Numbered from the stretch's first letter, positions 31,045-40,354 are shown. The stretch: DNA of 64,000 bases from an uncultured Dehalococcoidia bacterium (GCA_951813255.1 OX638353.1:2343472-2407471); one strand, 5' to 3'. The notes: generated by a model from the sequence alone, not told the origin. Numbers and translations are program-made.

Positions 31045-32376
31045 CTAGCCGGGGAGGTTGCGGGCTAGGACTTTGTGGAAGGCTTCGATGAAGGCGTCGA
31101 TTTCGTGCTGGCCCATGGGGGTGGAGAGGCAGAGGACGAGGTTGGGGGAGCAGAAGATGCCCTCGTTCATGAGGCCCCAGAAGACGCGCTGGCGGAGATC
31201 GCGGTTGCTGGCGTAGACGTCGCGGTAGTTGCGGACGGGGTCCGGGGTGAAGTGGATGCCGAAGAGGGAGCCGAGGCCGGTGACCTGCAGGGGGACTTCG
31301 AGTTCGGCGGCGACGTGGCGGATGCCTTCGCGGAGGCGCTCGGTGAGTTCGGCTAGGCGGGTGTAGCTCTCGGGGGTCATCTGGCTGAGGGTGGTGGCGC
31401 CGGCAATCATGGTCATGGGGTTGGCGTTGAAGGTGCCGGAGTGTTGCACTTTGGGGCCTTGGGTGGGGTCGAACTGGGCCATGATGTCGGTGCGTCCGCC
31501 GAATGCGCCGACGGCAAAGCCGCCTCCGATGATCTTGCCTAGGGCGGTCATGTCGGGGGTGATGCCGTAGTATTCCTGGGAGCCGCCGGGGGCGACGCGG
31601 TAGCTGATGACTTCGTCGAAGATGAGGACGGAGCCGTCGCTGCGGGTGTAGTCGCGGAGCATGGTCAGGTATTCGGGGTCGGCGGGGACCATGCCGGAGC
31701 CGCCTAGTACGGGCTCGACCATGACGGCGGCGAGTTCGCCACGGTGCTCTTCGAGGAGGCGGCGGGTGGCGTCGGTGTCGTTGTAAGGGAGGATGATGAC
31801 CTGCTCCACGGCCTCAGGGGACAGGCCTGCCACGCCGGGGACGGGCTGGGGGCGGTCCGCGGGGCCCGCTTGGCTGGGGTCAGTGCGGACGCTGATTTCG
31901 ACGGCGTCGTGGGTGCCGTGATAGCCGCCCTCGGCTTTGGCGAACTTGGTGCGGCCGGTGAAGGCGCGGGCACCACGGAGGGTGTTCATGGTGGCTTCGG
32001 TGCCGGAGTTGGTGAAGCGGACCATGTCGAAGGAGGGGATGCGCTCGCAGAGGAGGCGAGCGAGTTCCACTTGATGTTCGTTGGGAGCGTTGTAGACGAA
32101 GCCCTTGGTGGCCTGCTCCTGAATGGCTTGGACCACCTGAGGGTCGGCGTGGCCGAGTATGAGGCTGGTCATGCTGTTGGCGAAGTCGATGCGCTCAGTG
32201 CCGTCGATGTCCCAGAGACGGCAGCCTTGGCCGTGGTCAGCGAAGACGGGATAGGGGTCCCAGAAGATGCTGGTGCGGCTGTCGCCACCGGGGAGGTGCT
32301 GTTTGGCGTTCTCCCATGCCTGCTTGGAGCGCACGGTCATCTGCTGGTAGCGTTCCAGTTCGCTGGGGTCGGGCAT
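31045..32376 (-). CDS. Class III aminotransferase, glutamate-1-semialdehyde aminomutase-like
   Basis: A PLP enzyme of 443 residues. Visible are LPGGDSRTSIFWDPYPVF at the N-terminus, FTNSGTEATMNTLRGARAFTGR (phosphate-binding turn), LIFDEVIS (Asp on the pyridine N) and the Schiff-base lysine in ALGKIIGGGFAVGAFGG. The fold is HemL-like, but no other tetrapyrrole gene is nearby, and SAR202-type genomes carry many paralogues. A catabolic aminotransferase or aminomutase is at least as likely as haem synthesis. GGAGG precedes the ATG. Confidence 0.85.
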   Translation of the reverse strand: MPDPSELERYQQMTVRSKQAWENAKQHLPGGDSRTSIFWDPYPVFADHGQGCRLWDIDGTERIDFANSMTSLILGHADPQVVQAIQEQATKGFVYNAPNEHQVELARLLCERIPSFDMVRFTNSGTEATMNTLRGARAFTGRTKFAKAEGGYHGTHDAVEISVRTDPSQAGPADRPQPVPGVAGLSPEAVEQVIILPYNDTDATRRLLEEHRGELAAVMVEPVLGGSGMVPADPEYLTMLRDYTRSDGSVLIFDEVISYRVAPGGSQEYYGITPDMTALGKIIGGGFAVGAFGGRTDIMAQFDPTQGPKVQHSGTFNANPMTMIAGATTLSQMTPESYTRLAELTERLREGIRHVAAELEVPLQVTGLGSLFGIHFTPDPVRNYRDVYASNRDLRQRVFWGLMNEGIFCSPNLVLCLSTPMGQHEIDAFIEAFHKVLARNLPG

Positions 32377-32540
32377 GGGGCACCTCCTGGGTGAAGTCGG
32401 GAAGGCGTGATTTGCGGCCCGGTGGGGTAGTTCTGTCGGGATTATATCTTACACATCAGTTCTGGCGAACCACAGGCTGGCGAACCGCTCGGGAGCATGG
32501 AAGCGCTGTAACGTGCACGGTCGACTTCCGACGTCGGGAG

Positions 32541-33935
32541 CTAGGCGAAGGGAGGCTCTACTTTGCGGTTGCCGAGGCTGCGGCTTATGGCCTGCCTGAG
32601 GCTTGAGGCCTGAAGCACCTGCATGCCGGGGTTGCTGAGCTTTTCGTGAGATGACGCAGGGAGGGTGCAGGATGAGAAGCCCAAGCGCCCCAACTCGGAG
32701 AGGCGTCGCTCGGTCTGGGGGACGGCTCGTAGCTCACCACTGAGGCCCACTTCGCCCAATGCTGCCATGCCGGAATCCAGAGGAACGTCGCGGGTGCTGG
32801 AGGCGATGGCTAGGGCGACGGCCAAGTCTGCGGCGGGTTCGCGGACTCTGAAGCCACCAGCCACGTTTACGATTACGTCCTGAGTGGAGAGGTTGACCCC
32901 GACGCGGCGCGTCAGCACTGCTACCAGCATCAGGAGACGGTTGAAGTCGACACCGTTGGCGATGCGCCGAGGGACGGGCAGGACGGTGGGAGAGGTGAGG
33001 GCTTGGACTTCGACCAAGAGCGGGCGCGTGCCCTCCATCACCGGCACTATGGCCGACCCCACGGCGCCCTCGCCACGCTGGGAGAGGACAGTGGAGGATG
33101 GGTCGGGGACTTCCTCCATGCCCTGGCCACCCATACGGAAGACGCCAATCTCGTTGGTGGAGCCGAAGCGGTTCTTGGCACTGCGCAACAGGCGGTAGTG
33201 ACCGACCTCATCGGACTCCAGTTGCAGGACCACATCCACCATGTGCTCCAAAATCATGGGGCCAGCGACGTTGCCGTCCTTGGTGATGTGCCCGGTCAAC
33301 ACTGTGGGCACTGAGTTTTCCTTGGCCCAACGGGTGACCATCAGACCACATTCCCGAACCTGGGCAGCGCTCCCTGGGCCTGAACCCACATCCGGCTGGT
33401 GCAGGGTCTGGACGGAGTCCACAACCACCATGGCTGGCTTCATGGCCTCCAATTGCTGGAGCACCAAGCCTACGTCGGTCTCAGCCAGCATTTGGACGCC
33501 CACGCCACTGAGGCCGAGACGGTCGGCGCGCAGTTTGACTTGGTATGCAGATTCCTCACCACAGACGTAGGCGACACGGCCCGAGCTACGGGCCACATGC
33601 TGGGCCGTCTGCAGCAGCAGGGTGGACTTGCCCACACCCGGCTCTCCCGCCATCAGAACGACGGAGCCTGCCACCAAGCCACCTCCAAGCACGCGGGAGA
33701 GTTCGTCGAAGGGGACGGTCAGACGTGGCTGGTTGTTGGCGACCACTTGGGAGAGTTCCTCGCTGGCAACGGCCACAGGGCGAGACGCGAGACGGCTGGC
33801 ACTGACCGCGGTCTGCACTTCCACCAGCGGAGTGCGCTGATCGCAGCTTGGGCAAAAGCCCATCCAACGTGGACTCTGGTAGGCACACGATTCGCAATGA
33901 TAGGCGGTGCGGACTCGGGGTCGTGGCAAGCTCAC
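32541..33935 (-). CDS. radA: DNA repair protein RadA
   Basis: A 464-residue RadA from the GTG at 33935; a GTG at 34010 gives 489. It has an N-terminal zinc finger YHCESCAYQSPRWMGFCPSC, Walker A AGEPGVGKSTLLLQ near 90, the RadA signature KNRFGSTNEIGVFRM near 255, and a C-terminal Lon-protease-like domain (ADLAVALAIASSTRDVPL). RadA is a hexameric branch-migration helicase acting with RecA. The gene lies downstream of clpC, in the same direction, after a strong terminator. Confidence 0.95.
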   Translation of the reverse strand: MSLPRPRVRTAYHCESCAYQSPRWMGFCPSCDQRTPLVEVQTAVSASRLASRPVAVASEELSQVVANNQPRLTVPFDELSRVLGGGLVAGSVVLMAGEPGVGKSTLLLQTAQHVARSSGRVAYVCGEESAYQVKLRADRLGLSGVGVQMLAETDVGLVLQQLEAMKPAMVVVDSVQTLHQPDVGSGPGSAAQVRECGLMVTRWAKENSVPTVLTGHITKDGNVAGPMILEHMVDVVLQLESDEVGHYRLLRSAKNRFGSTNEIGVFRMGGQGMEEVPDPSSTVLSQRGEGAVGSAIVPVMEGTRPLLVEVQALTSPTVLPVPRRIANGVDFNRLLMLVAVLTRRVGVNLSTQDVIVNVAGGFRVREPAADLAVALAIASSTRDVPLDSGMAALGEVGLSGELRAVPQTERRLSELGRLGFSSCTLPASSHEKLSNPGMQVLQASSLRQAISRSLGNRKVEPPFA

Positions 33936-34100
33936 CCCCAATAATGCAAGATGGGCACAGGATGGGCCGGAAGACGCTGTGTCTGGGGCACGCTGGGCCG
34001 GGACGCTCACCTTCGTATAACAGAGATAGAGCCGTGCGCCAAGGCGAAAATGTCAGGGTATAGCACGGCGCTTCGGGAAGAGACGGGGCCGACAACATAG

Positions 34101-34140
34101 AACAGGGCCCGCGCCTGACGACGCGGGCCCTGTTTGCTTT
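34101..34140 (-). terminator. Strong hairpin terminator between clpC and radA
   Basis: A perfect 13-bp stem (34101-34113 with 34122-34134, AACAGGGCCCGCG and its complement) with an 8-nt loop. On the minus strand it follows clpC by about 44 bp and is trailed by TGTTCTATGTT. On the plus strand TTTGCTTT follows, so it could act in both directions. Confidence 0.7.
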
Positions 34141-34183
34141 GCACCAGTAGCGGCCAGCCGGTGTGGCTAGGCCTCGGACAGGC

Positions 34184-36649
34184 TTAGACCTCGGACAGGA
34201 CGGGCACCTTGGACTTGATGACGACCTCGCCGTCTTCCACATCTATGTAAGCCGTCTCTCCGGCGTTCAGCCTGCCTCCCAGCACTTCCTCAGAAAGTTT
34301 GTCCTCGATCTCGTTCTGAATCAGGCGGCGCAGGGGCCGGGCACCGAATACGGGGTCGTAGCCCTTCTCGGACAGGTAGTCGCGGACGGCTTCGGTGATT
34401 TCCAAGGATATCTTATGGTCGTCCAACTCGGCGCGGACCATGTCAATCATGAGGTCGACGATAGAGTGGATGTGCTCCCTACTGAGGGCGTGGAACACCA
34501 CCGTGGCGTCGACACGATTCAGGAACTCGGGGCGGAAGAAGCGCTTCACCTCTTCCAGCACCTTATCCTTCATCCGCTCGTAGCCGATGCGCTCCTGCTT
34601 CCCGTCATCGGTCTTGATGGAGAAGCCGATACCCGTTTCCCGAGTTATCAGGTCAGAACCCAAGTTACTGGTCATGACGATGATGGAGTTGCGGAAGTCC
34701 ACCTTACGGCCCTTGGCGTCGCTCAGGTGGCCGTCGTCGAAAATCTGCAACAGGATATTGAACACTTCGGGGTGGGCTTTTTCGATTTCGTCCAAGAGGA
34801 TGCAGCAGTAGGACTTGCGCCTCACACCCTCGGTTAGCTGTCCACCTTCGTCGTACCCCACATAACCGGGGGGCGCACCGATGAGCCGGGCTACGGTGTG
34901 CCTCTCCTGGAACTCGGACATATCCAACCGGATCATGGTGTCTTCGCTGTTGAACATGAACTCGGAGAGGGCACGAACCAGCTCGGTCTTACCCACACCG
35001 GTGGGGCCCATAAACAGGAATACACCGATGGGATGGCGCGGGTCCTTGAGTCCGGCACGGGCCCGGCGCACGGCCTTGGAGATGCTGACGATGGCCTCGT
35101 CCTGACCGATGATTCGCGAGTGCAGCTCGTCTTCCATGTGCAGGAGCCTGGCAGTCTCTTCGACGGCCAACCGGGCGACGGGAATGCCTGTCCACATACT
35201 GACCACTTCCGCCACGTCCTCTTCGGTGACGGCGGGCTGGTCGCGATCCTGGTCTTCCTTCCACTCCTGCTGGTCGTTTTCCAGCTTCTCCATGAGTCGC
35301 AGTTCACGGTCACGCAGTTCAGCAGCATATTCATACTGCTGATTGGCGATGGCGTCGTCCTTCTCCTTGCGAACGTTCTCCAACACGCTTCTGGCTTCCT
35401 GCACTGAAAGAGGGGTGCTGCTGGTGCGCAGGCGGACGCGGGAGGCCGCTTCGTCCATCACATCGATGGCCTTGTCGGGAAGAAAGCGATCGGAGACAAA
35501 CCGGGATGCCAAGGTGGTGGCCGCTTGAACGGCATCTTCGCCAATGGTGAGGTGGTGGTGCTCTTCGTAGCGTCCCTTCACTCCCATGAGAATGGCGACG
35601 GTCTCAGCGGCGCTGGGCTCTTCCACAGCCACCCTCTGGAAGCGCCTCTCCAACGCAGGGTCGCGCTCGACGTGCTTACGGTAGTCATCCATGGTGGTGG
35701 CGCCGATGCACTGGAGCTCGCCACGGGCGAGGGAGGGCTTGAGGATGTTGGCGGCGTCCACTGCGCCTTCGGCAGCGCCCGCGCCCACCATAGTATGTAT
35801 CTCATCGATGAACAGGACGCAGTTGCCTGAGTTCCTGATCTCGTCGACTACTTTCTTGAGGCGCTCTTCAAATTCTCCACGGTACTTGGTGCCGGCTACC
35901 AAGGCTCCCATGTCCAGTGTCACCAAACGCTTGCCCTGCAGGGAATCGGGGACTTCGCTGTTGATGATGCGCTGGGCTAGGGCTTCAACTATGGCGGTCT
36001 TGCCGACGCCGGGCTCTCCGACCAACACGGGATTGTTCTTGGTGCGACGGCTGAGTATCTGGATGACGCGCTGAATCTCCTGGCTCCGGCCGACCACAGG
36101 GTCCAGCTTGCCAGCCCGGGCAGCTTGGGTCAGGTCGATACCAAGCTGGTCCAGGGTAGGTGTGCGGGTCTGGGAGCGCCCGGAATGTCCAGCGGACTGG
36201 GCCGGGCTTTGGCTCAGCACACGATGGGTCTCTCCACGAACTTTTTCGAGGTTGACGCCGAGGCTTTCCAGCACACCGGCGGCCACGCCTTCACCCTCAC
36301 GGAGCAGCCCGATGAGCAGGTGCTCGGTGCCGATGTAGGTGTGGTTCATGCGCCGAGCCTCGTCCACGGCGAGCTCGACGACCTTCTTAGCACGAGGGGT
36401 CAGGCCGATTTCGCCTTGGGCGGGCTTATCGCCCCGGCCGATGATGAACTCCACTGCGGAGCGCACCTTGTTGAGGTCCACCCCGAGATTTGCGAGCACT
36501 CGCGCAGCCACACCTTCGGTCTCTCGCACCAAGCCAAGCAAGATGTGCTCGGTGCCGATGTAGTTGTGGTTAAAACGCTGCGCCTCTTCCTGTGCGAGGG
36601 AAAGGACCTTCCTCGCGCGCTCGGAGAACTTCTCGAACCTGCTTCCCAT
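34184..36649 (-). CDS. clpC: ATP-dependent Clp protease ATP-binding subunit ClpC
   Basis: An 821-residue Hsp100 unfoldase. Two Clp-N repeats (about 4-75 and 80-150; [15 protein letters not shown] and [15 protein letters not shown]), AAA-1 with [10 protein letters not shown], a middle domain carrying a UVR-type motif ([16 protein letters not shown]), and AAA-2 with [10 protein letters not shown]. The UVR motif and length separate ClpC from ClpA and ClpB. It feeds substrates to ClpP. No mcsA, mcsB or ctsR is adjacent. AAGGGGGTCACC precedes the ATG. Confidence 0.97.
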   Translation of the reverse strand: MGSRFEKFSERARKVLSLAQEEAQRFNHNYIGTEHILLGLVRETEGVAARVLANLGVDLNKVRSAVEFIIGRGDKPAQGEIGLTPRAKKVVELAVDEARRMNHTYIGTEHLLIGLLREGEGVAAGVLESLGVNLEKVRGETHRVLSQSPAQSAGHSGRSQTRTPTLDQLGIDLTQAARAGKLDPVVGRSQEIQRVIQILSRRTKNNPVLVGEPGVGKTAIVEALAQRIINSEVPDSLQGKRLVTLDMGALVAGTKYRGEFEERLKKVVDEIRNSGNCVLFIDEIHTMVGAGAAEGAVDAANILKPSLARGELQCIGATTMDDYRKHVERDPALERRFQRVAVEEPSAAETVAILMGVKGRYEEHHHLTIGEDAVQAATTLASRFVSDRFLPDKAIDVMDEAASRVRLRTSSTPLSVQEARSVLENVRKEKDDAIANQQYEYAAELRDRELRLMEKLENDQQEWKEDQDRDQPAVTEEDVAEVVSMWTGIPVARLAVEETARLLHMEDELHSRIIGQDEAIVSISKAVRRARAGLKDPRHPIGVFLFMGPTGVGKTELVRALSEFMFNSEDTMIRLDMSEFQERHTVARLIGAPPGYVGYDEGGQLTEGVRRKSYCCILLDEIEKAHPEVFNILLQIFDDGHLSDAKGRKVDFRNSIIVMTSNLGSDLITRETGIGFSIKTDDGKQERIGYERMKDKVLEEVKRFFRPEFLNRVDATVVFHALSREHIHSIVDLMIDMVRAELDDHKISLEITEAVRDYLSEKGYDPVFGARPLRRLIQNEIEDKLSEEVLGGRLNAGETAYIDVEDGEVVIKSKVPVLSEV

Positions 36650-36886
36650 CGAGGTGACCCCCTTCTGGGTTTTTTTTCGTTAGGAGGGTCTTGCGTCCCT
36701 CCGGTATACCGGCGACTCACCATGATGTTTGGTAAAGTCTAGCATATTGGCCTAGCTTGTCAGTCCGGCAAGCGAAAAGCGGGAAAACGCAGTTCGTTTG
36801 CTCAGGTTAGGGTTTCCCTGCTGGCCGCTTGTGAATATTTTAACAATCTAGGTCAAGGTTAAGATACCACAGGGCACAGACACGGG

Positions 36887-36902
36887 GAAGGCAGAAGCCT
36901 TC
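36887..36902 (-). terminator. Small hairpin downstream of the 5S gene
   Basis: A 6-bp stem GAAGGC/GCCTTC with a four-base loop lies about 25 bp after the 5S 3' end on the minus strand. There is no clear T tract, so termination here is a guess. The rest of 36650-36927, the leader of clpC, is AT-richer and probably holds its promoter, but no clear -35/-10 pair can be assigned. Confidence 0.3.
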
Positions 36903-36927
36903 GAATTCGCAGCTTTTGCGGATGACC

Positions 36928-37045
36928 CCCCGGCGGTGGCCTATTTTCCCACTCCGTTACCAAAGCAGTATCGTCGGCGCTGGGGCGTTTCACTACCGTG
37001 TTCGGGATGGGAACGGGTGGGTCCACCCCGCTCTAACCACCAAGG
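36928..37045 (-). rRNA. rrf: 5S ribosomal RNA, solitary
   Basis: The minus strand contains the conserved 5S core CCGTTCCCATCCCGAACACG followed by GTAGTGAAACGCCCCAGCG and GATACTGC. Ends 5' CCTTGGTGG and 3' CCACCGCCGGGG can pair as the terminal helix, giving about 118 nt. No 23S or 16S gene adjoins: moaE lies 110 bp upstream on the same strand and clpC downstream. The exact ends are estimated from the terminal stem. Confidence 0.93.
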
Positions 37046-37156
37046 GACCATGCATAGTATGCACCATTGGATGCGCGTAAGCAAGAGAAGAAGGGGCGTT
37101 GACCAAGGGATTCCGGGAAAAAGGGGGGACGGAGAATGGCACTGCGAGCCGGGAGT

Positions 37157-37615
37157 CTAGTCAGTAAGGGCCGGCTCAGCGGGAGCAGGGTGTTCGTGGA
37201 TCTCGTGGTCGTCGCATGCTACCCAGTGAGAGCCGCCCTCGAAGTATTCCTTCTTCCAGATGGGGACGCTTTCCTTGACCCGGTCGACCACGTAGGCAGC
37301 GGCTTGGAAACCCTCGTTGCGGTGGGGAGAGCCTACGGCGACTATCATGCTGGTCTCTTCGATTTCCAGGCGGCCCAAGCGGTGAGCAATAGCCACGTCG
37401 CTGATGCCCCAGTGCTCGCGGATTTCCTGACGCACCCTCTCCAGTTCCTTGGCTGCCATTTCGGGATAGGACTCGTACTCGAGGTACAGCACCTTGCGCC
37501 CCTCGTTGAACAGCCGGGTGGTGCCGAGGAAAGTGATGATGGAGCCGTTGAGTTCGGAGCGAACTTTGGCGGTGATCTCGTCGGGATCCAGGGGGTCGTA
37601 GGTGAGGTGAATCAG
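37157..37615 (-). CDS. moaE: Molybdopterin synthase catalytic subunit MoaE (probable CTG start)
   Basis: The catalytic subunit, 152 residues if it starts at the CTG complementary to 37613-37615. Family landmarks: PLDPDEITAKVRSELNGSII, FLGTTRLFNEG, VLYLEYESYPEMAAKEL, IAHRLGRLEIEE, VAVGSPHRNEGFQAA and the catalytic Lys pair in VPIWKKEYFEGG. The first ATG, GTG or TTG in frame is a GTG at 37492, which would delete the first 40 residues of the fold. An in-frame TAG lies just 5' of the CTG. GGAGG is six bases upstream of the CTG, and CTGA overlaps the moaD stop, so CTG initiation is the best reading. ATT at 37612 is the alternative. Confidence 0.85.
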   Translation of the reverse strand: MIHLTYDPLDPDEITAKVRSELNGSIITFLGTTRLFNEGRKVLYLEYESYPEMAAKELERVRQEIREHWGISDVAIAHRLGRLEIEETSMIVAVGSPHRNEGFQAAAYVVDRVKESVPIWKKEYFEGGSHWVACDDHEIHEHPAPAEPALTD

Positions 37616-37863
37616 CGCGAGCCTCCACTAACGGGCGGGATGAGGGCAATCTGGTCACCCTCGGAGAGAGGGTGATCGTGTTCCACATAGTCGGTGTTGA
37701 CTGCTGCGACGATGCTGACTGAGGGCGGGGCCAACCGCGGGTACATTTCCCGCATCCGCGATACGGCGTCGCCGACCGTGGCGGCTTGGGGCAGCTCCAA
37801 GGTCAGACTGCCCGTGCCTGCCCTCTCGCGGTACAGGGCGAAGAGTAGAACCTCGACCTTCAG
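37612..37863 (-). CDS. moaD: Molybdopterin synthase sulfur-carrier subunit MoaD (probable CTG start; ends GGSR)
   Basis: A ubiquitin-like sulfur carrier of 83 residues. From CTG at 37863: KVEVLLFALYRERAGTGSLT, then VGDAVSRMREMYP, VAAVNTDYVEHDHPL and GDQIALIPPVSGG. Starting at the first canonical codon (TTG at 37800) would remove the first beta strand. No ATG, GTG or TTG lies between the CTG and the in-frame stop at the end of the preceding VOC gene. GGAGGGG lies five bases upstream. The thiocarboxylate-forming Gly-Gly is followed by Ser-Arg before the stop, whereas mature MoaD ends in Gly-Gly. Confidence 0.85.
   Translation of the reverse strand: MKVEVLLFALYRERAGTGSLTLELPQAATVGDAVSRMREMYPRLAPPSVSIVAAVNTDYVEHDHPLSEGDQIALIPPVSGGSR
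37622..37626 (-). promoter_or_regulatory. Ribosome-binding site for moaE inside the moaD Gly-Gly codons
   Basis: GGAGG on the minus strand, made by the GGA-GGC codons for the MoaD Gly-Gly, six bases 5' of the CTG at 37615. Its spacing supports the CTG start of moaE. Confidence 0.65.
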
Positions 37864-37868
37864 GTTAA

Positions 37869-37875
37869 CCCCTCC
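37869..37875 (-). promoter_or_regulatory. Ribosome-binding site for moaD
   Basis: GGAGGGG on the minus strand, five bases 5' of the CTG at 37863. It decides for the CTG start, as no canonical start codon is in frame nearby. Confidence 0.65.
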
Positions 37876-37923
37876 ATCGTCTGCTGTCGTCGTCTTGCGA
37901 GCACCGAGTGCGTGGCTACGGGC

Positions 37924-38430
37924 CTATACCAGGGAAATCTCTCGCACCGGCGAATCCACCGGCGTGTCATCTTCGAGCTGGTAGGGGAAGGGATTCTCGC
38001 GGGAGAACCCGGTCTCGTCCCTAGGGAAATCTTCCAGGGGCAGCTCGTAGTGGACCTCGTTCTCGTTGCCGTCGAGGTCACGGAAGTAGATGCCCAGGGA
38101 GAAATTGTGGTCGGCGATGCGGACGATCTCGGCGTTGCGGGCCTTGAGCTTGCGATGGACCTCCTTGAGGTCCTCGAAGGTGCCCATCTGCCATGCCATG
38201 TGATTGAGACCGAGACGGCGGCCGGGCTCGACGGGGCCAGGGGTCTCGGGGCGGGCCTGTATGAGGGCGATCTCGTGGCTGCAGGCTTCGTTTGCGGACA
38301 GGAAGCTGGCAGCGCTTCCCCGCCGGAACATGACTGTGAGGCCTAGGACGTCACAGTAGAACTCTTCCGCCTGTGCGACGTCGCTGACTGTTATGTTCAC
38401 GTGGCTCAGTTGTATTGCTTTGGCGCCCAT
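37924..38430 (-). CDS. VOC-family (glyoxalase/dioxygenase fold) protein, copy 1
   Basis: A 168-residue vicinal-oxygen-chelate protein. Metal ligands are suggested by IQLSHVN (His), LGLNHMAWQMG (His) and DGNENEVHYEL (Glu). Two betaalphabetabetabeta modules fill the chain. It is a close paralogue of the gene at 38484-38993, sharing HMAWQMGTFEDLKE and the DDTPVDSP tail. Likely an Fe or Mn ring-cleavage dioxygenase or an isomerase; substrate unknown. AGGAGGGACC precedes the ATG. Confidence 0.85.
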   Translation of the reverse strand: MGAKAIQLSHVNITVSDVAQAEEFYCDVLGLTVMFRRGSAASFLSANEACSHEIALIQARPETPGPVEPGRRLGLNHMAWQMGTFEDLKEVHRKLKARNAEIVRIADHNFSLGIYFRDLDGNENEVHYELPLEDFPRDETGFSRENPFPYQLEDDTPVDSPVREISLV

Positions 38431-38483
38431 GGTCCCTCCTTGTATTTCCCGCTTTCGGGGCGAATAAGGGCTTGGGGGATTAG

Positions 38484-38993
38484 CTACACGCCTAGCGTGA
38501 CGGTGAGGCGCGGGGAGTCGACGGGAGTGTCATCTTCCACGTCCCATGGGAAGGGGTTGTGGCCTCGGAAGATGTTGCCGTCGTCGCCGGGGCCGGGCCA
38601 CTGGTCCTTGGGAAGCTCGTAGTAGGCCTCGTTTTCGTTGCCGTCGGGGTCCTTGAAATAGACACCGAGGGACATGTTGTGGTCACTGACGCGGGTGATT
38701 TCCACGTCGTTGGCCTTGAGTTTGCGGTAGATCTCCTTGAGGTCTTCGAAGGTGCCCATCTGCCATGCCATGTGGTTCAAGCCCACGCGGTCGCGCTCGG
38801 GGCCGGGGGCATCGTCGCCGATTTCCACCAAGGCGATTTCATGGGAGGTGGCCTCGTTGGCGGACAGGAAGGTGATGCGGGGCATGCGATTGGTCACCGT
38901 GAGGCCCAGCACTTCGGCGTAAAACTTCTCGGAGCGCTCCTTGTTCCTTACGAACATATTAACGTGGCTCAACTGGATAGGTTTTGCGGTCAT
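38484..38993 (-). CDS. VOC-family (glyoxalase/dioxygenase fold) protein, copy 2
   Basis: A 169-residue paralogue of the neighbouring VOC protein. Ligand segments are LSHVNMFV (His), VGLNHMAWQMG (His) and DGNENEAYYEL (Glu). ATG at 38993 with AGGAG close by is chosen; the frame extends to 39029 without family features. The pair transcribes toward moaD and moaE. Divergence between the copies is moderate, so the duplication is not recent. Confidence 0.85.
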   Translation of the reverse strand: MTAKPIQLSHVNMFVRNKERSEKFYAEVLGLTVTNRMPRITFLSANEATSHEIALVEIGDDAPGPERDRVGLNHMAWQMGTFEDLKEIYRKLKANDVEITRVSDHNMSLGVYFKDPDGNENEAYYELPKDQWPGPGDDGNIFRGHNPFPWDVEDDTPVDSPRLTVTLGV

Positions 38994-39109
38994 TTCTCCT
39001 CCTCGTTGGCGGGCTCTTGTTGGGAGCAATGTGATTGCGATGCTACCGTTTGCCGTCCTTTGTTGTCAATTAACAGTCACTGAATGAGCGCACTACCGGC
39101 GCCCATGCT

Positions 39110-40273
39110 TCATTGTTTCGTCACCATGCTACGCAGGCGCTCCAAGGCAAGCTTGATGTTGTCTTGGGAGGTGGCGTAGGAGAGGCGGACGTAGCCTTCG
39201 CCGTACTCCCCGAAGCCGGTGCCGGAGAGGAGGGCCACGCCGGATTCCAAGGCGCGGTTTTCGAATTCGGCGCTGGTCATGCCGGTGCCCTTGATGGAGG
39301 GGAAGGCGTAGAAGGCGCCCTCGGGGTCTGGGCAGGTGACGCCGGGGATGTCACGCAGGCCGCGGGCGATGAGGTCGCGGCGGGACTTGAATTCCTGGGC
39401 CATGGCGATGACGCGGTCTTGAGGGCCGTCCAAGGCTTGGAGGGCTGCGCGCTGGGTGAAGGTGGCGGCGCAGGAGACGCTGTTGGCGGAGAGTTTGACG
39501 ATGTGTTCGACCAGCGGCTCGGGGAATATGCCGTAGCCCAAGCGCCAGCCGGTCATGGCGTAGCTCTTGGAGAAGCCGTCGAGCAGAACGGTGCGTTCCT
39601 GCATACCGGGCATGCCGATGATGCTGGAGTGTTCGCCGGAGTAAACGATGTCCTTATATATCTCGTCGGAGAGGATGTAGAGGTCGTCGTACTTGCGCAC
39701 CATCTCGGAGATGGCGCCGAGTTCGTCGGCGCTGAAGACTGCGCCGGTGGGGTTCTGGGGAGAGTTGATGATGATGAGGCGGGTGTTCTCGTTGATGTTG
39801 GCTTCGAGGTCGTCGAGGTCGGGGTGGTAGGCCTTCTCTTCGAGGAAGCGCATGGGGACGGCCTTGGCGCCACAGAAGCGGACCATGGACTCGAAGACGG
39901 GGAAGCCGGGGTTGGGGTAGATGACCTCGTTGCCAGGCTCGGCGAGGGCGAGGATGGTGAAGAACATGACGGGCTTGGCGCCGGGCATGACGACAACGGA
40001 GTCGGGGGAGAACTCGACGCCGCGGACGGGCCCGGCGTCGCGGGCGATGGCGTCGCGGAGTTCCGGCAAGCCAGCGGTGGGGCCGTAGTGGGTGTAGCCC
40101 TGATTGAGGGCATCCGTGCCGGCACCCACGACGTCTTCGGGGGTGTCGAAATCGGGCTCACCGATTTCCATGTGAACGATGTGCTGGCCTTGGGCTTCGA
40201 GGGCACGGGCCTTGGCGAGCATTTCGAAGGCGGCTTCGGTGCCGAGGTCATCCATGCGGCTGGCGAGTCTCAT
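39110..40273 (-). CDS. Class I/II PLP aminotransferase
   Basis: A 387-residue AspC/AlaT-type enzyme. MEIGEPDFDTPEDVV, YGPTAGLPELRDAIA, NSPQNPTGAVF (Asn-Pro contact), LSDEIYKDIVY (Asp and Tyr) and the Schiff-base lysine in DGFSKSYAMTGWRLGY are all present, with the carboxylate-binding Arg in GYVRLSYA. The amino-acid substrate is not evident. It is not in an obvious operon. Confidence 0.9.
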   Translation of the reverse strand: MRLASRMDDLGTEAAFEMLAKARALEAQGQHIVHMEIGEPDFDTPEDVVGAGTDALNQGYTHYGPTAGLPELRDAIARDAGPVRGVEFSPDSVVVMPGAKPVMFFTILALAEPGNEVIYPNPGFPVFESMVRFCGAKAVPMRFLEEKAYHPDLDDLEANINENTRLIIINSPQNPTGAVFSADELGAISEMVRKYDDLYILSDEIYKDIVYSGEHSSIIGMPGMQERTVLLDGFSKSYAMTGWRLGYGIFPEPLVEHIVKLSANSVSCAATFTQRAALQALDGPQDRVIAMAQEFKSRRDLIARGLRDIPGVTCPDPEGAFYAFPSIKGTGMTSAEFENRALESGVALLSGTGFGEYGEGYVRLSYATSQDNIKLALERLRSMVTKQ

Positions 40274-40354
40274 TGGTTATCTCCGTCGTTGGCGTTAGGT
40301 GGGGGGAGAACATGGACGCAGTGTATGCTGCAAGACTCTGCATTTTCGTGGAGG

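Noticed and set aside
36650..36886. CtsR or CIRCE operator upstream of clpC
   Set aside because: I looked for the heptad and the inverted-repeat consensus and found neither; AT-rich segments alone are not evidence.
37157..37492. MoaE starting at the GTG at 37492
   Set aside because: This would remove about 40 residues of the conserved fold, while the upstream sequence in frame matches the family.
37612..37863. MoaD-MoaE as a frameshifted fusion
   Set aside because: The TAG just upstream in the MoaE frame and the CTGA overlap with its own ribosome-binding site fit two separate proteins better, although a sequence error cannot be excluded.
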